Source: Solen grandis | Taxonomy: Eukaryota > Mollusca > Bivalvia > Adapedonta > Solenidae | NCBI GenBank assembly: GCA_021229015.1 | Contig: CM037789.1 | Coordinates: forward strand, 29,439,988 to 29,503,987 | Length of the DNA: 64,000 nt | Direction: 5' to 3' | Part shown: one piece after another, positions 1 to 10,167 of the stretch | How the letters are laid out: every line of letters begins with the position of its first letter | Numbering within the stretch: the first letter of the stretch is position 1 | Position numbers and translations under genes: made by a program | Notes under the pieces: model-generated | Database searches by the model: none | Told to the model about the DNA's origin: nothing | What the model saw: the letters and a program-made list of their open reading frames with translations, nothing else

Positions 1-232
1 TCTGTCATTTGATTTAGCCTTCTGTGGGTCTAGTAACTTGAATTAGCTTCTGGGGTCTAGTCATTTGAATTTAGCCTTCTGGTGGGTCTAGTCACTTGAA
101 TTTAGCCTTCTGGTGGGTCTAGTCATTTGGATTTAGCCTTCTGGTGGGTCTAGTCACTTGAATTTAGACTTCTGGTGGGTCTAGTCATTTGGATTTAGCC
201 TTCTAGTGAGTCTGGTCACTTGGTTTAGCCTT
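1..232. repeat. 31-bp minisatellite (SINE-derived)
   Basis: About seven copies of a 31-bp unit whose core reads TTTAGCCTTCTGGTGGGTCT, with alternating CATTTG and CACTTG variants. The array runs off the left edge. The unit resembles the body of the SINE at 29730-29945 (CATTTGGATTTTCATGTGAG followed by AAGCCTTCCAGCTGG) with its middle deleted, and a longer SINE fragment follows directly at 262-378. Confidence 0.85.
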
Positions 233-261
233 CTTTAATGTGTGGAAGCCATCCAGTGGGT

Positions 262-378
262 CTTGTCACTTGATTTTCATGTGTGGAAGCTTTCTAATTG
301 CTTAGGTCACTTGTATTTTCCATTTGTGGAAGCCCTCGAGTTGACCTACAGTAGGTGAACAGTTCTATTTGGATGGAG
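262..378 (+). mobile_element. SINE fragment (family G body)
   Basis: Contains CACTTGATTTTCATGTGTGG, GTGGAAGCCCTCGAGTTG and CTACAGTAGGTGAACAGTTC. These match in order the body of the tRNA-headed SINE at 29730 and 31722. The head and tail are missing. It borders the 31-bp minisatellite and is its probable source. Confidence 0.55.
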
Positions 379-1380
379 TTACTGACTAGATGTTACAACA
401 GGACTGAAATATTGTACTCCAAAACAACAACATGGCTTTCAGTGACAGCTCTATTTCTTTTACAAATGTAATTGAATATCATTAATGTAGAAGGTTTCCT
501 TTTTTTTACCCGTCACTGAGAATATTAATGAAATATAATGATAAGTGGAAATTAGATGAGTCACACTTACTTAGCGAATATTTACATGTATATATGTTAT
601 ACAATGTAATACAAACAATGGCAACAACAGCAACAACAATAAACAATAAAATATGTTGATTAAAAATGAGACTCTTCATCATTTGTTTATGTTATTTAAG
701 TATATGATTGTATCTCCCTTTGATCTTTTTCTGTATTCTCCTGATTAAATCTAATAGGGAGTAAAACTGTTGACGGCCTTAAGTCAGACAGAGGGACATT
801 TACTGTATGTTATGTATTATTGAAAATGATGTGTCAAAATATGTATCCATGGAGTGTCAAAATACACATTTCTTTGAGTAAATAAAGAAAAAAAAAGGAT
901 TATCTTTTTTTAAGGGGTTTGAAATCAAATATTATCAAATTTAATTCAATAGTATATATGATGATATTCAGATATTTAGCATAAAAGTGTACTTAACATG
1001 TATTAATAATAATCTTTTGACTTGATTTGTATTGAATTGAATGTATTAAAAATGATGAATTCTTTTCTTTTTTAAAATTTAAAAAAAGAATTTAAGTTTT
1101 CAAACTTTTGGCTTCTTAACTTCAAAAGATATTTTTCTATGAAAAGCAGACTTTCGATTATAAATGATTTTGTATGAACTTAAAGTAAGTTCCGTCATTG
1201 CTGTTGTTATGAAATCTTTTTTGGGGACATATCGACAGTTAACTTCCAGTTATTTTAAATACATCAATAAAATACAACTTGTGATAATAAGCAGCCTGTT
1301 TTAAGCAGCTTGTGTCATGTTCCTAGATTGTTTTGTCATATATTTCAACTTCTTTTAGCAGCTGCATAATTTTGGATTTT
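379..1380. other. AT-rich unique non-coding stretch
   Basis: No open frame, tRNA-like box or clear repeat seen. It contains a short CAACAA-type simple repeat near 615-650 and several A/T homopolymers around 885-1090. Confidence 0.6.
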
Positions 1381-1537
1381 TAGGTAAGTCCCTGTAATGG
1401 TTCTGCTACGTCTTGGACTACTTAACATCTACCAAGATCACCAAGGTACCCTAATGAAACATTAGGAAACCTTGGTTATCTCCATGAGGGGCCATGTTGT
1501 CTGAAATGTAGCGGAACCATTACAGGGACTTAACCTT
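1381..1537. mobile_element. MITE family K, copy 1 (double hairpin)
   Basis: The left end TAAGTCCCTGTAATGGTTC is the inverted complement of the right end GAACCATTACAGGGACTTA. A second inner inverted repeat (CCAAGGTACCCTAATG / CATTAGGAAACCTTGG) lies at the centre. A second copy with the same plan is at 24167-24309. No coding capacity, so non-autonomous. The superfamily is unknown because the flanking duplication is not clear. Confidence 0.8.
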
Positions 1538-1539
1538 AA

Positions 1540-1709
1540 AACCTCTACCTCATATTGTAGACTCATTTTGATGCATTGGCAAGCAGAGCAGCCCCAAATC
1601 AGCTCCATGAAGTAGCGGTCTGATCAAGGTTTCCTCTGTTTGCTCATACAATATTGTATGAGAAAACATATCTAGGAGGTCGACCCTGATCAGCTCCAGG
1701 TCTGCTCCT
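1540..1709 (-). mobile_element. MITE family B, rearranged copy
   Basis: Carries GACTCATTTTGATGCATTGG, TCTGTTTGCTCATACAATAT and the opposed GATCAGCTCCAGGTCTGCTC, all family B segments (compare 28432-28676). It is packed between MITE K on the left and MITE A on the right with almost no spacer. Confidence 0.65.
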
Positions 1710-1940
1710 TTAACCCTTTCGCTCATAAAGGACACCATGAAAAGACCTATGCGAACAGCATAAAACCAGATCAGCCTGCGAGTAACTCGCAGGCTGATCA
1801 GGTTTTATGCTGTTCGCTGCTCCTCAGTGGTCTGGAAATGAGGATTTTGTAATTAAATTTGGTAAGGTTTAACTGTGGTTTTCTGCAGATCAGGTTTATG
1901 TGGTACCTATTGAGTGCGTCAAAATGAGGGAAAGGGTTAA
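1710..1940 (+). mobile_element. MITE family A, copy 1 (piggyBac-like ends)
   Basis: Bounded by TTAA on both sides, with inverted ends CCCTTTCGCTCAT and GAGGGAAAGGG. A central near-perfect inverted repeat has arms of about 33 bp (GCGAACAGCATAAAACC mirrored by GGTTTTATGCTGTTCGC). TTAA targets with CCCT termini are the hallmark of piggyBac transposons (established knowledge). No open frame, so it would be a non-autonomous derivative. Six copies are in this window. Confidence 0.8.
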
Positions 1941-2487
1941 TCAGTGTGTCAAAATGCATAATTTTACATGAGGTAAATGGAAAAGAGCATATTACCATTC
2001 TTGGGTTGCAGGCTTGCACAATTTTCGATCATTGAACTGTGACTGGTTGCTTGAGACAGATTTGCTTATGCCAAGAAACCAAACATAATGATGCTATCCC
2101 ACTGTCTAATAAGTGAACATGTCTAACAGCCCTTCATGTTTTAACCAATACAGGTGTGTACATTTACAGGTGGGACTTAGAGACAAGATAGAAGCACAGG
2201 GGAAATAGTTTTTGCTTTGTAAGACACAGGTAGTACATTACCAGTAGAAACCTAAGTTTGCCTTTGGGACATAATGACAACTTAAACTGGTTTGATCATG
2301 TGAGACTGAAACGTTTTCAACATCAAGTATAACAATTAAAAGCTTTATTTAATACATGTGTATAAAGAAGTTTACATAACAGATATTCCAGGAATTTAAA
2401 TAGTTATTTTCATATGACAAAGTCGTTTTTTCCGGAGTCATGAGGTAGGAACCCTGGATACAATGCAGTGTGAAGGTGTGTTCTAAA
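1941..2487. other. Unique non-coding stretch upstream of the candidate exon
   Basis: No repeats or open frames recognised. If the exon at 2643 is real, this is 5' flanking DNA. It is AT-rich with no CpG island. Confidence 0.5.
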
Positions 2488-2540
2488 CCAATGAGAAATA
2501 TCAGAAAACCAGCTTCATTTGAGTGTTTTGTTTTGATTGG
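2488..2540 (+). promoter_or_regulatory. Paired CCAAT motifs, possible promoter
   Basis: A forward CCAAT (2488-2492, in AAACCAATGAGA) and a reverse CCAAT (ATTGG at 2536-2540, in TTTGATTGGGATAG) lie about 45 bp apart and 100-155 bp upstream of the ATG at 2643. This fits NF-Y sites in a TATA-less promoter. The motif is short, so chance is not excluded. Confidence 0.25.
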
Positions 2541-2642
2541 GATAGAGTTGACTAAATTGCATTCAATTTAAAAAAATAAATTGGTGGAGCTTGATCGAGA
2601 TTACAGTGTGTATTCTGAGGTTGGATTAAAAGAAAGCAAAAA

Positions 2643-2732
2643 ATGGCACGGAATAAAAAGTTTATGAACAAAGGAAGACTTCAGCAGTACAACCTTAGAT
2701 TTGGGGAAGATTACGAAGAGGAAGAACTTGAG
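2643..2732 (+). CDS. Candidate first coding exon, product unrecognised
   Basis: Thirty codons run from an ATG in a good start context (AAAAATGG) to a splice-donor-like GAG|GTACAT. The frame would otherwise stop 12 codons further on. The peptide begins MARNKKFMNKGRLQQYNLRF and then becomes strongly acidic, with five of its last seven residues Glu. A basic head followed by Tyr-Asn and an acidic run loosely resembles the start of HBS1-like translational GTPases, but the conserved MSRHRNVR opening of that family is absent, so I do not assign it. The exon ends in phase 0. It is the only non-repetitive, codon-like segment in the first 13 kb. Two CCAAT motifs lie upstream. The rest of the gene would lie beyond long introns. 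Confidence 0.4.
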
Positions 2733-3060
2733 GTACATGCCATCTTTCGTTTCCACCTTTTCTTATTTTAATCAGACGATATTAGATTTTCTGTAAACTC
2801 ATTATAATTATGTATCTAGTTAGTTTTTCTGTCCTTTGTACTCAACAGGAAAAGAGGTAGAGGTGTAGATCTTGCTTGATTTCTTTTGTCTCTATTACAT
2901 TAATATATAATTGATATGTTATTTTGTTGTCTGTAAAAATGCTTGCATTTTAGACCAGTCAGTCCGAGGCCTTGGATGGTGAGATTTGAGATGGTTGTCT
3001 CAAACACAGAGATAATATGCATGTTTTTTTTAAATATGATAAGACTGTATTGGTTGGCTT
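2733..3060. other. Unique stretch (intron if the exon at 2643 is real)
   Basis: AT-rich, with no repeat or open frame recognised. Confidence 0.4.
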
Positions 3061-3625
3061 GATTTGTGATACTTTTCATGAATAACCAGTCTGTGATGGT
3101 TTGCAGATAGTCTGTGATGATTGAAGTTCATAACTATAGTACCAGTCTGTAATAATTTTTTTATACATTCTGTAATGATTGAAATTAAATGTGATAATTT
3201 TAAGATTGGGCCAATAAGTACCAGTCTGTAATAATTTTAAGATAGGATCACTCATAGATTTTGCATACAGTCTGTAATGATTGAAATTCATAATTAAAGT
3301 ACCAGTCTGTTATAATTTTAAGATTGGTTTACAATAATCCTGTTAGTCTTGATATTTTGATAGACAGATGTGTTAGTTTGCAGATTATTATAAGTATGTG
3401 ATGATTAAAATTTATATCTAGTACCAGTCTGTGATATTTTGCAAGTAGGACCAGACTGTGATAGTTTGCAGGTTATTTCAATTCTGTGATGATTGAAATT
3501 TATAAACAGTACCAGTCTGTGATATTTTGCAAGTAGGGCCAGTCAAATAGGACCAGACTGATAGTTTGCAAATTATAATAAGACTGTGATATGGTCAGGC
3601 TGTGATTGTTTACAATAGGATGTGT
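3061..3625. repeat. Degenerate tandem repeat, ACCAGTCTGTGAT core
   Basis: At least twelve imperfect repeats of ACCAGTCTGT(G/A)AT followed by TTTGCAGAT or TTTAAGATTG, alternating with GTCTGTGATGATTGAAATT. Spacing is irregular (about 25-70 bp), so this is an old, decayed minisatellite. Open frames here are repeat artefacts. Confidence 0.65.
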
Positions 3626-4050
3626 TTGTGTTGAATTATTCTAGCCAATGATTGCTTGCAGGTGGAACCAGTCTAAATAGTATTTTAGATATAAGATTAA
3701 TATGTAATTATGATTAAGTAAGACCATTGGTTGATAGTTTGCAGATATGATCAGTTTTGGAGATTCAGTTTACAGATAAGAATCTGATAATATTAATGTG
3801 CGAGATCTGTCTCACACTTAGTAGATAATACAAGCTACTGATGGTGTTCAGATGAAACTAAACTTTTCTTTGTAGTCTTTTTAACCCTTTACTTCAAGGA
3901 CTTGTTTGGAGGCATTGGCAAACAGAATAGACCTGGATCAGACAGCACCTTTGAGGAGTCATCTGATCAGAGTATCATCTGTTTGCTCATACAATATTGT
4001 TTTGCTGAGTTTCTATACAGTCTGCATAGCAAAGAAAAATCTATTGTTTT

Positions 4051-4631
4051 CAGGGATTTTTAGTCCCCTGCCGGTGATTATACCAGAGGGGACTATAGGT
4101 TTGCCCTCCGTCTGTCCGTCCGTCTGTCTGTCCGGAAATCTGGATCTCCTGATAACTTAAAAACTGTTTAAGATAATATTATGAAACTTGGTATATGAAT
4201 AGATGGCAGTATGGAGATTTTGCATGTTACTTTGTTTTTTTTTCTCAGGCCAAAATTCTGGTTGCTATGGTGACAGAAAAATTATGCACCTCACAGGTAG
4301 GGGACTAATGTGTTGCGTGCAACATCAGTTAATTGTTTTTGCCCATTTTGACAACTGATATTGGGTTGTGTTCCCAATCGCAAAAAGTAAGTTTTTTCCC
4401 TAATTTCAAGGGGAAAATTCCCAATTCAAGGAGCAGATTTTTTTCCATATTTATGACATGTTTTGGGTTGAAAGTAGCAAGTCCTAATGATACAAGGGTT
4501 GAATGAACCAAATATTTGATTTTTTTGTTTTATTTAATATATATAATACGATGTGAGTTTTTCACAGTTTTATCTAAAACAAGCAAAAAAAACTCCCAAT
4601 TATGTTCCTAAAATGGTGAGAAAAAACCCTG
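4051..4631. mobile_element. 581-bp TIR element, CAGGGATTTTT ends, inside MITE B
   Basis: Inverted ends are CAGGGATTTTT and the complement of AAAAAACCCTG. It is flanked by GTTTT on both sides (4046-4050 and 4632-4636), a short target duplication. CAGGG termini recall hAT elements, but those usually duplicate 8 bp, so the superfamily stays open. No transposase is visible. It itself contains the element at 4061-4307. Confidence 0.65.
4061..4307. mobile_element. 247-bp TIR element, TAGTCCCCTGCC ends
   Basis: The left end TAGTCCCCTGCCGG is inverted at the right end GGTAGGGGACTA; the outer TA on both sides may be a TA target duplication. An inner CTGTCCGTCCGTCTGTCTGT stretch is typical of a dispersed repeat I associate with mollusc genomes. 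It sits just inside the left end of the 581-bp element, forming a three-level nest. The 84-aa frame across it is not a gene. Confidence 0.65.
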
Positions 4632-4697
4632 GTTTTCATATACCATTTAAAATTCAGTACTAGATGAATACTTGTATGTTCATGAGGTAAAAGGTCA

Positions 4698-5144
4698 ATT
4701 CCTGAATGGTGCACAGTGACACCTTATTGTTCTTGAACTGTATTACTTTGGTGAAGCAAGAGCAGTTCATTTGTTTCATAAATGGTATTAAGTGTTCATA
4801 AATCAATCATGATAAGTTTGCCAATATTTGGCCTTGCTCAGCTGGGAACTATTATATATAAAGTTTTGATACAGATTTAAGGGCCTGGTGATTTTATCTT
4901 AAACTTGTGCACTCTCTGAGGTACTTGCATGTTTTATTATTTTTGTTTTATTGTTGAAAAAAAATTGGTGAAAAGAGAATACTCAGGCCATTAAGTTATT
5001 TAATCAAAGTTGATTGTGTAACATTTCTGAATACACTGCAGGTTAAGTTAACTTTGTTACATTGAACATTATTTGTTATTTCAAATTCAAGATTTTTGGG
5101 GTCCATGGGTTAAATATCTGTGTATTAATGTATGGTGCGATTAT
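4698..5144. other. Unique AT-rich stretch
   Basis: No feature recognised before the minisatellite begins. Confidence 0.5.
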
Positions 5145-5790
5145 GGGCAGCATTGTAATGGATTGCATTGCAATGGGCAGCATTTTAATGGATTGCATTG
5201 CAATGGGCAGCATTGTAATGGATTGCATTGTAAAGGGCAGCGTTGTAATGGATTGCATTGTAAAGGGCAGCATTGTAATGGATTGCATTGTAATGAGCAG
5301 CATTGTAATGGATTGCATTGCAATTGGCAGCATTGTAATGGATTGCATTGTAATGGATTGCATTGTTCTGAGCAGCATTGTAATGGATTGCATTGCAATG
5401 GGCAGCATTGTAATGGATTGCATTGTAATGGGCAGCATTGTAATGGATTGCATTGTAAAGGGCAGCATTGTAATGGATTGCATTGTAATGAGCAGCATTG
5501 TAATGGATTGCATTGTAAAGGGCAGTATTGTAATGGATTGCATTGCAATGGGCAGCATTGTAATAGATTGCATTGTAATGGCAGCATTGTAATGGATTTC
5601 ATTGCAATGGGCAGTGTTGTAATGGATTGCATTGTAATGGGCAGTATTGTAATGGATTGCATTGTAATGGCAGCATTGTAATGGATTTCATTGCAATGAG
5701 CAGCATTGTAATGGATTGCATTGTAATGGGCAGCATTGTAATGGATTGCATTGTAATGGGCAGTGTTGGAATGGGCAGAATGTAAGGGAC
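5145..5790. repeat. 30-bp minisatellite, about 21 copies
   Basis: The unit is GGGCAGCATTGTAATG plus GATTGCATTGTAAT (30 bp) with few changes. As 30 is a multiple of three and the unit has no stop in several frames, it opens frames of 165-202 codons on both strands (for example a Cys-Asn-Gly-Leu-His-Cys repeat). These are artefacts. Degenerate copies continue beyond the inserted element at about 6547-6620. Confidence 0.95.
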
Positions 5791-5793
5791 AGA

Positions 5794-6546
5794 TTTTAGC
5801 TCACCTGAGGACTTGTGCTCAGAGTATGAGCGTTGTCCTTAGTCTGTTGTGCGTCGTCCTCCATGTGTCATCAACAATTGCTTGTGACTACTCTAGAGGC
5901 CACAGTTTAAGCCCATTCTTCATAAAATTTGGTAAGGATGTTTGCCTACATGATATATTGAATGAGTCACAAATTGGGTCATGTGGGGTTAAAATCTAGG
6001 TCACCAGGTCAAATCTTAGAAAAACATTGTGAACACTCTAGTTTTAGTCCAATCTTCATAAAATTTGGTCAGGATGTTTGCCTACATGAAATCTCAGATG
6101 AGTTTGAAAATGGGTCACATGGGATCAAAAAGTAGGTCACAAGGGCAAATCTTAGTAAAACCTTGCAACCACTTTAGAAGCCACATTTTTTGCCTAAACT
6201 TCATGTTACCTGGTCAGAATATTTGTTTACATGAAATCATGGATGAGTTCAAAACTGAGTCACATGGTGTCAAAAAGTAGGTCACGAGGTCAAATCATAA
6301 AAAAAACCCAACTTGTGGACACTGTAGAGGCTACATTTTTGTCCCAGTCTTCAAAAACTTGATAAGAGTGTTGTCTGCATGAAATCCCAGATGAGTGCAA
6401 ATTTAGGTAGGGTCAAAATCTAGGTCACTTTGTAAAATGTTAGAAAAAGCATTGCAAACACTTTAGATGCCACATTTTTGGAAATCATGCCTAACTCAGC
6501 AATCTTACTCAGGTGAGCGACACAGGGCCGACTTGGCCCTCTTGTT
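5794..6546 (+). mobile_element. Hairpin-ended element D, copy 1
   Basis: Begins TTTTAGCTCACCTGAGGAC with an imperfect hairpin and ends AGGTGAGCGA, a hairpin CAGGGCCGACTTGGCCCTC, then TTGTT. The inside holds four to five decayed copies of the 145-bp repeat that fills the copy at 54012-56308 (GGTCACCAGGTCAAATCTTA, CTTCATAAAATTTGGTCAGG). No coding capacity. Ends, 3' hairpin and tandem interior suggest a non-autonomous rolling-circle element (Helentron/HINE-like), by inference. Confidence 0.7.
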
Positions 6547-7655
6547 AATGAATAGTCTTGTAATGGTAAGGCAGCCTTTTAATGGATCTACATTTTATTA
6601 AAGTATCTCATTGCATTTGGGTTCTGCAATGTAATATAGACTGCAGTAAAGTTTTATTAGCAACGTAATTACAGGATTATTAGTTGACCATCAGTTACCC
6701 AATTACCGAATCAGATTTAATTTTGCTGATATTTGGCAAGATATTGATATGGATGTACAAGTTGGACTTAAAGACATGTGAATGCTAATTTGATGGAAAA
6801 TTGTGAACGAATCCTTCAAGGAAAGTCCCTGCTCGATAATATGAATTGCAAATTGGGAAGACAGCTTGCAGAGCAAACTTAGGGTAATAAGAACTTCCCT
6901 GGCATATCACAAGATGGAAGTTGACCTGGAGTGGAAAACCGGGAACCGCACCACAGAATTGACCTTTATCAAAGGGATCGGTCTCCCGTTGCAGTTGTAT
7001 ATAAATAGGCATATTACGGGCATATTAAGTTCCTGTGATCCGAGATGTGAAATGGGATATATATGTATGGAATTCCATTGCACTGTGGGTCTGATGTCAA
7101 GACTTGGTGAAGAACTGGCATTGATTTCCGAGTCTTGCAAGTGTCGTCTTAAAGCTGTGAAGCTTATGTATAACTCCTAAATCAATGGAAAATTGCATTT
7201 TAGGACTTTGTATAGGCAGTCTTAGACCTTAATCATACTGGAAGGTTTTTCTTAATCGTATTTTGTCCGTTGAAAGCCAAAAGGGCTCATTAGCATATAT
7301 AAAATGAAAGTGCAATAAGCCCTAAAATTTGCCTTTCAATGGATGATATTTTTATTGCATATCTTAACTGCATGATGATGATATGCATTGTAATAAGGAA
7401 ACAGCCATTTTCACATTTTGCTGACATTTGTCAATTTTGTGGCATATGATTGAACAATTTTGCTCTTTAGTTTGGGGAGCAAATATATATATCAACACTC
7501 CCCATGGGCTGATGCAGTTAAAGTTCAGGAATTTTTATAACCTGAAAATAGTATGCATGAAAGCATTTGTAGTTTTCCAGTAAAAGGCATATCAAATCCT
7601 TTACTTGTCAAGTTGCCAGAGTTTATTAATATAACCAGGAAAGGTTTGCTGAGTG
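6547..7655. other. Mostly unique stretch with minisatellite remnants
   Basis: 6547-6620 keeps decayed pieces of the 30-bp array (CTTGTAATGG, GGCAGCCTTTTAATGGAT). The rest has no recognised repeat. A 104-codon frame at 6866-7180 has no recognisable domain, and overlapping frames exist on the other strand, so I do not call it a gene. Confidence 0.45.
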
Positions 7656-7656
7656 T

Positions 7657-7990
7657 CCGAAGGGGGCTGTGGTTTTGTGGTAACATACTCGACTGCACCT
7701 CTGAAGGTTGCTGGTTAGATCCCAGTTGGTGGGGGGGAGGATTTTTTTATGACTTTCATGAGGTGCAAAGTACTGGTCCAACAGAGGAACCATTGAGATC
7801 CGTATTTGTTGTAGAACTTGTTTCCCAATTGGCATTATAATAAATAAGTTAAAGCTGAGTATCAGAATAATGTGACTGGATGTGGTATCATGCCACCTGT
7901 TTCAGACTTCAGTTTTGCAGCACTGTACAAAATAGGTTCATGCAGTTGCCCTCCATTATCATATGAACTTATTATAACACTTTACAAAAC
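7657..7990 (+). mobile_element. tRNA-headed SINE, diverged
   Basis: The tRNA-like head has A-box-like TGTGGTTTTGTGGTAACATA and B-box GGTTAGATCCC (7713-7723; consensus GGTTCGANTCC). The body ATAATGTGACTGGATGTGGT plus ATCATGCCAC matches SINE family F. The anticodon-stem region does not pair like a working tRNA. Confidence 0.55.
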
Positions 7991-8048
7991 CATGTTATTG
8001 CTATATAGTTATTTTCTAAAAGTTGGTCCTATACATTATGACACACAG

Positions 8049-8363
8049 ATATCAGTGTCTGAGTAGTTACAGCGTCCGCCTTGGAATCAGGAGGTCGTGG
8101 GTTCTATTCCCAGCTGCAACATACCAAAGTCGTAAACAAATGGTACAAATGGTACTGGTATAGCTCCCTTGCTTGGTGCTCAGCATATAAGGGTAGTTGC
8201 AGAACTGGCTGTCAGGGTAATTTGACTCGGTGTGGTATCATGCCACATGTCTATGGCGTGATACTGCAGTGTTGCAGCATTATACCTGTCTCAAGTAGAC
8301 ATCGCCTCCAAATGACAGAAATACTGTTGGTTGGACGTTAAACCCAATAAACAAACAAACATT
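8049..8363 (+). mobile_element. SINE family F, full-length copy
   Basis: The tRNA-like head has a B-box variant (GTGGGTTCTATTCCC, 8098-8112), then the body TACTGGTATAGCTCCCTTGC, GTGTGGTATCATGCCACATG and CTCAAGTAGACATCG, and the tail AATAAACAAACAAAC. The length of about 315 bp and AAAC-type tail fit a tRNA-derived SINE. More copies are at 13801, 18762, 43206, 57389 (reverse) and 61640 (reverse). Confidence 0.85.
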
Positions 8364-8579
8364 TGCCCTGCCTCAAGAGAACAATGCCCAAGATGACTGA
8401 GATACTGTTGAAAGGCCTGAAAATCCACAAAGGAAACAAAAATTGAGCTGGAGAAAGTCATAAGTGGCTAAAACTTTGTTAACAAGATAATATAAACCCC
8501 AAATACAAGGCCTGTAACATAACTAGTCAAGAATGACCTACAAAAAATTGATCTTAAGTTTCGGGTAATCAAAACTTAT
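8364..8579. other. Short unique stretch
   Basis: Nothing recognised apart from an A-rich run after the SINE tail. Confidence 0.4.
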
Positions 8580-8821
8580 TTAACCCTTTCCCTCATAGAG
8601 GACACCATGAAAAGACCTATGCGAACAGCATAAAACCAGATCAGCCTGCGAGTAACTCGTAGGCTGATCAGGTTTTATGCTGTTCGCTGCTCCTCAGTGG
8701 TCTGGAAATGAGGACTTTATAATTAAATTTGGTAAGGTTTAACTGTGGTTTTCTGCAGATCAGGCTTTATGTGGTACCTATTGAGTGCGTCAAAATGAGT
8801 CTGTATGAGTGAGAGGGTTAA
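8580..8821 (+). mobile_element. MITE family A, copy 2
   Basis: TTAA on both sides, ends CCCTTTCCCTCAT and GAGTGAGAGGG. The central hairpin GCGAACAGCATAAAACC / GGTTTTATGCTGTTCGC is intact with one G to A change. About 242 bp, a near-complete reference copy. Confidence 0.85.
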
Positions 8822-9045
8822 AGCAGATTTGACTTTCTGCTTTATAAAATCTGTAAACATTTTGTGAAAAGAATGAAAAAGTGAATGTTGAACTTCTTTT
8901 GGACTCAAGCAAGTGAAAGTGTAATAGTTATAAGAACAGGCTAATTAATCATTTGAATACAATATTTTTGTCATCATGAATATTTTTTTTCTTTTCATTA
9001 ATTTGAGATGAGCGGGGAATCTGATTAGGAATTAGTTTTGGCTTG

Positions 9046-9290
9046 AATTCAGCCATTTATTCATTACGCTAAGTAATATTTATTTTAGGTAATCTTGCAA
9101 ATTACTAGGCCTACTTTGTGAAATACTCAAGGACATGACAAAGTTGGTATTAATTATTACCTTATTAAGTAATAACCTTTGTTAAGAAATGAAATAGGGG
9201 GTATTTTTATTAAGAAACAAGAGTGATGAAACACACCTTTAAGTATTTAAGTTAATTACTTGTGCTAAGTATGTCAGGTGAAATTGGAGC
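9046..9290. mobile_element. MITE family H, copy 1
   Basis: Inverted TTACGCTAAGTAATATTTA on the left and ATTACTTGTGCTAAGTATGT on the right enclose an AT-rich centre. Same pattern as 37005-37265. No target duplication identified. Confidence 0.5.
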
Positions 9291-9314
9291 CAGTCTGCAT
9301 CTGATTATATAGAC

Positions 9315-9430
9315 AGGAAATAGACATGAAATAGTGGGATATTTTTATTAGAGAAAAAAGAATGATGAAATTTGTTGGTAATTATTTTAGTATTACTTAG
9401 CACTAAATATGTCAGATGGAATAAGAAGTA
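9315..9430. mobile_element. MITE family H, right-half copy
   Basis: Repeats the right half of the previous copy: GAAATAGTGGGATATTTTTA, then ATTACTTAGCACTAAATATG and TCAGATGGAATAAG. It looks like a partial duplication in direct orientation. Confidence 0.45.
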
Positions 9431-9955
9431 GTCTTGTAAAGCTGATGCATCACACAAACAGGAAGTGAATGTCCGCCCATGGCTCACACTTGGTTACCTC
9501 TAACCGTCTGAGTAATTGATGGGGTTTTGTTACAATTAAATGGTACATGGCCAGCCAGAATGCATGGGAGGAGTGCTGAACATGCTGTTGTTTGATTTGA
9601 TTCATCACGATTTTCTTCTCCATTATCAGATATTTTTTCAGGGTATCTGAGTGCTAAGTTGGCACAGGGAAGTGAACAGAACAGCTGGTATTGGCTGTTG
9701 GGGAGGTAGATGTAATGGCACAGCAGATAAAAACAGGAAGTGGCTGTATCATTTCAAGTGCAGATGTACCTGTAATAAGTCTGAACCAATCCTTGCAGCA
9801 GTTAATTGGTTTTGGCAGTAGAATTTTGAAGCTGTTATCACATCCATCGCTAGTTTATCTTCAAATTTCAACTATTTTTGGTCAAATCGAACATAATTTT
9901 TTTCCTGTGGTCTATTCAGGCAAAATGTGACCTTTTCATTTTTAACCTGTCTGTT
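9431..9955. other. Unique stretch
   Basis: No feature recognised. A 79-codon frame at 9691-9930 has no domain or splice context. Confidence 0.4.
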
Positions 9956-9959
9956 ATGT

Positions 9960-10150
9960 CAATCACAATAATACATGTATGATTTATGACTTGATGAATA
10001 TTAATTTACTGTTTTTGGAAGGTCACAACATTTGTATATAAAAAAAATCATTTCTATGCAGACCGAGTAGAATCTGAGCTACAATATTGTATGGGCAAAC
10101 AGGAGGTTCTTGTTTGGCAAATTGTGTCAAAATTAGTCTATATGAGATTC
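9960..10150 (+). mobile_element. MITE family B, partial
   Basis: Contains TGACTTGATGAATATTAATT, GCAGACCGAGTAGAATCTGA and GCTACAATATTGTATGGGCA in family B order. The 5' TTAACCC end is lost. Confidence 0.6.
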
Positions 10151-10167
10151 TGGATTTATTTATTTTC

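Larger units (their letters stand above)
3881..4697 (-). mobile_element. MITE family B, copy interrupted by a transposon
   Basis: Starts at TTAA with CCCTTTACTTCA and ends with ATATTCATG-like sequence and CATGAGGTAAAAGGT. The left part (3881-4050) and right part (4637-4697) together restore family B order. Both GCAAAGAAAAATCTATTG and CATATACCATTTAAA are adjacent in intact copies such as 31344-31553. The element at 4051-4631 splits them. Confidence 0.75.

Noticed and set aside
5062..5681. Frames of 165-202 codons, some Cys/His-rich, on both strands
   Set aside because: They arise from a stop-free 30-bp minisatellite unit; four overlapping frames in the same DNA, with no domain outside the repeat.
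6866..7180. 104-codon frame in unique sequence
   Set aside because: No recognised domain, no splice context, and overlapping opposite-strand frames; within chance expectation.
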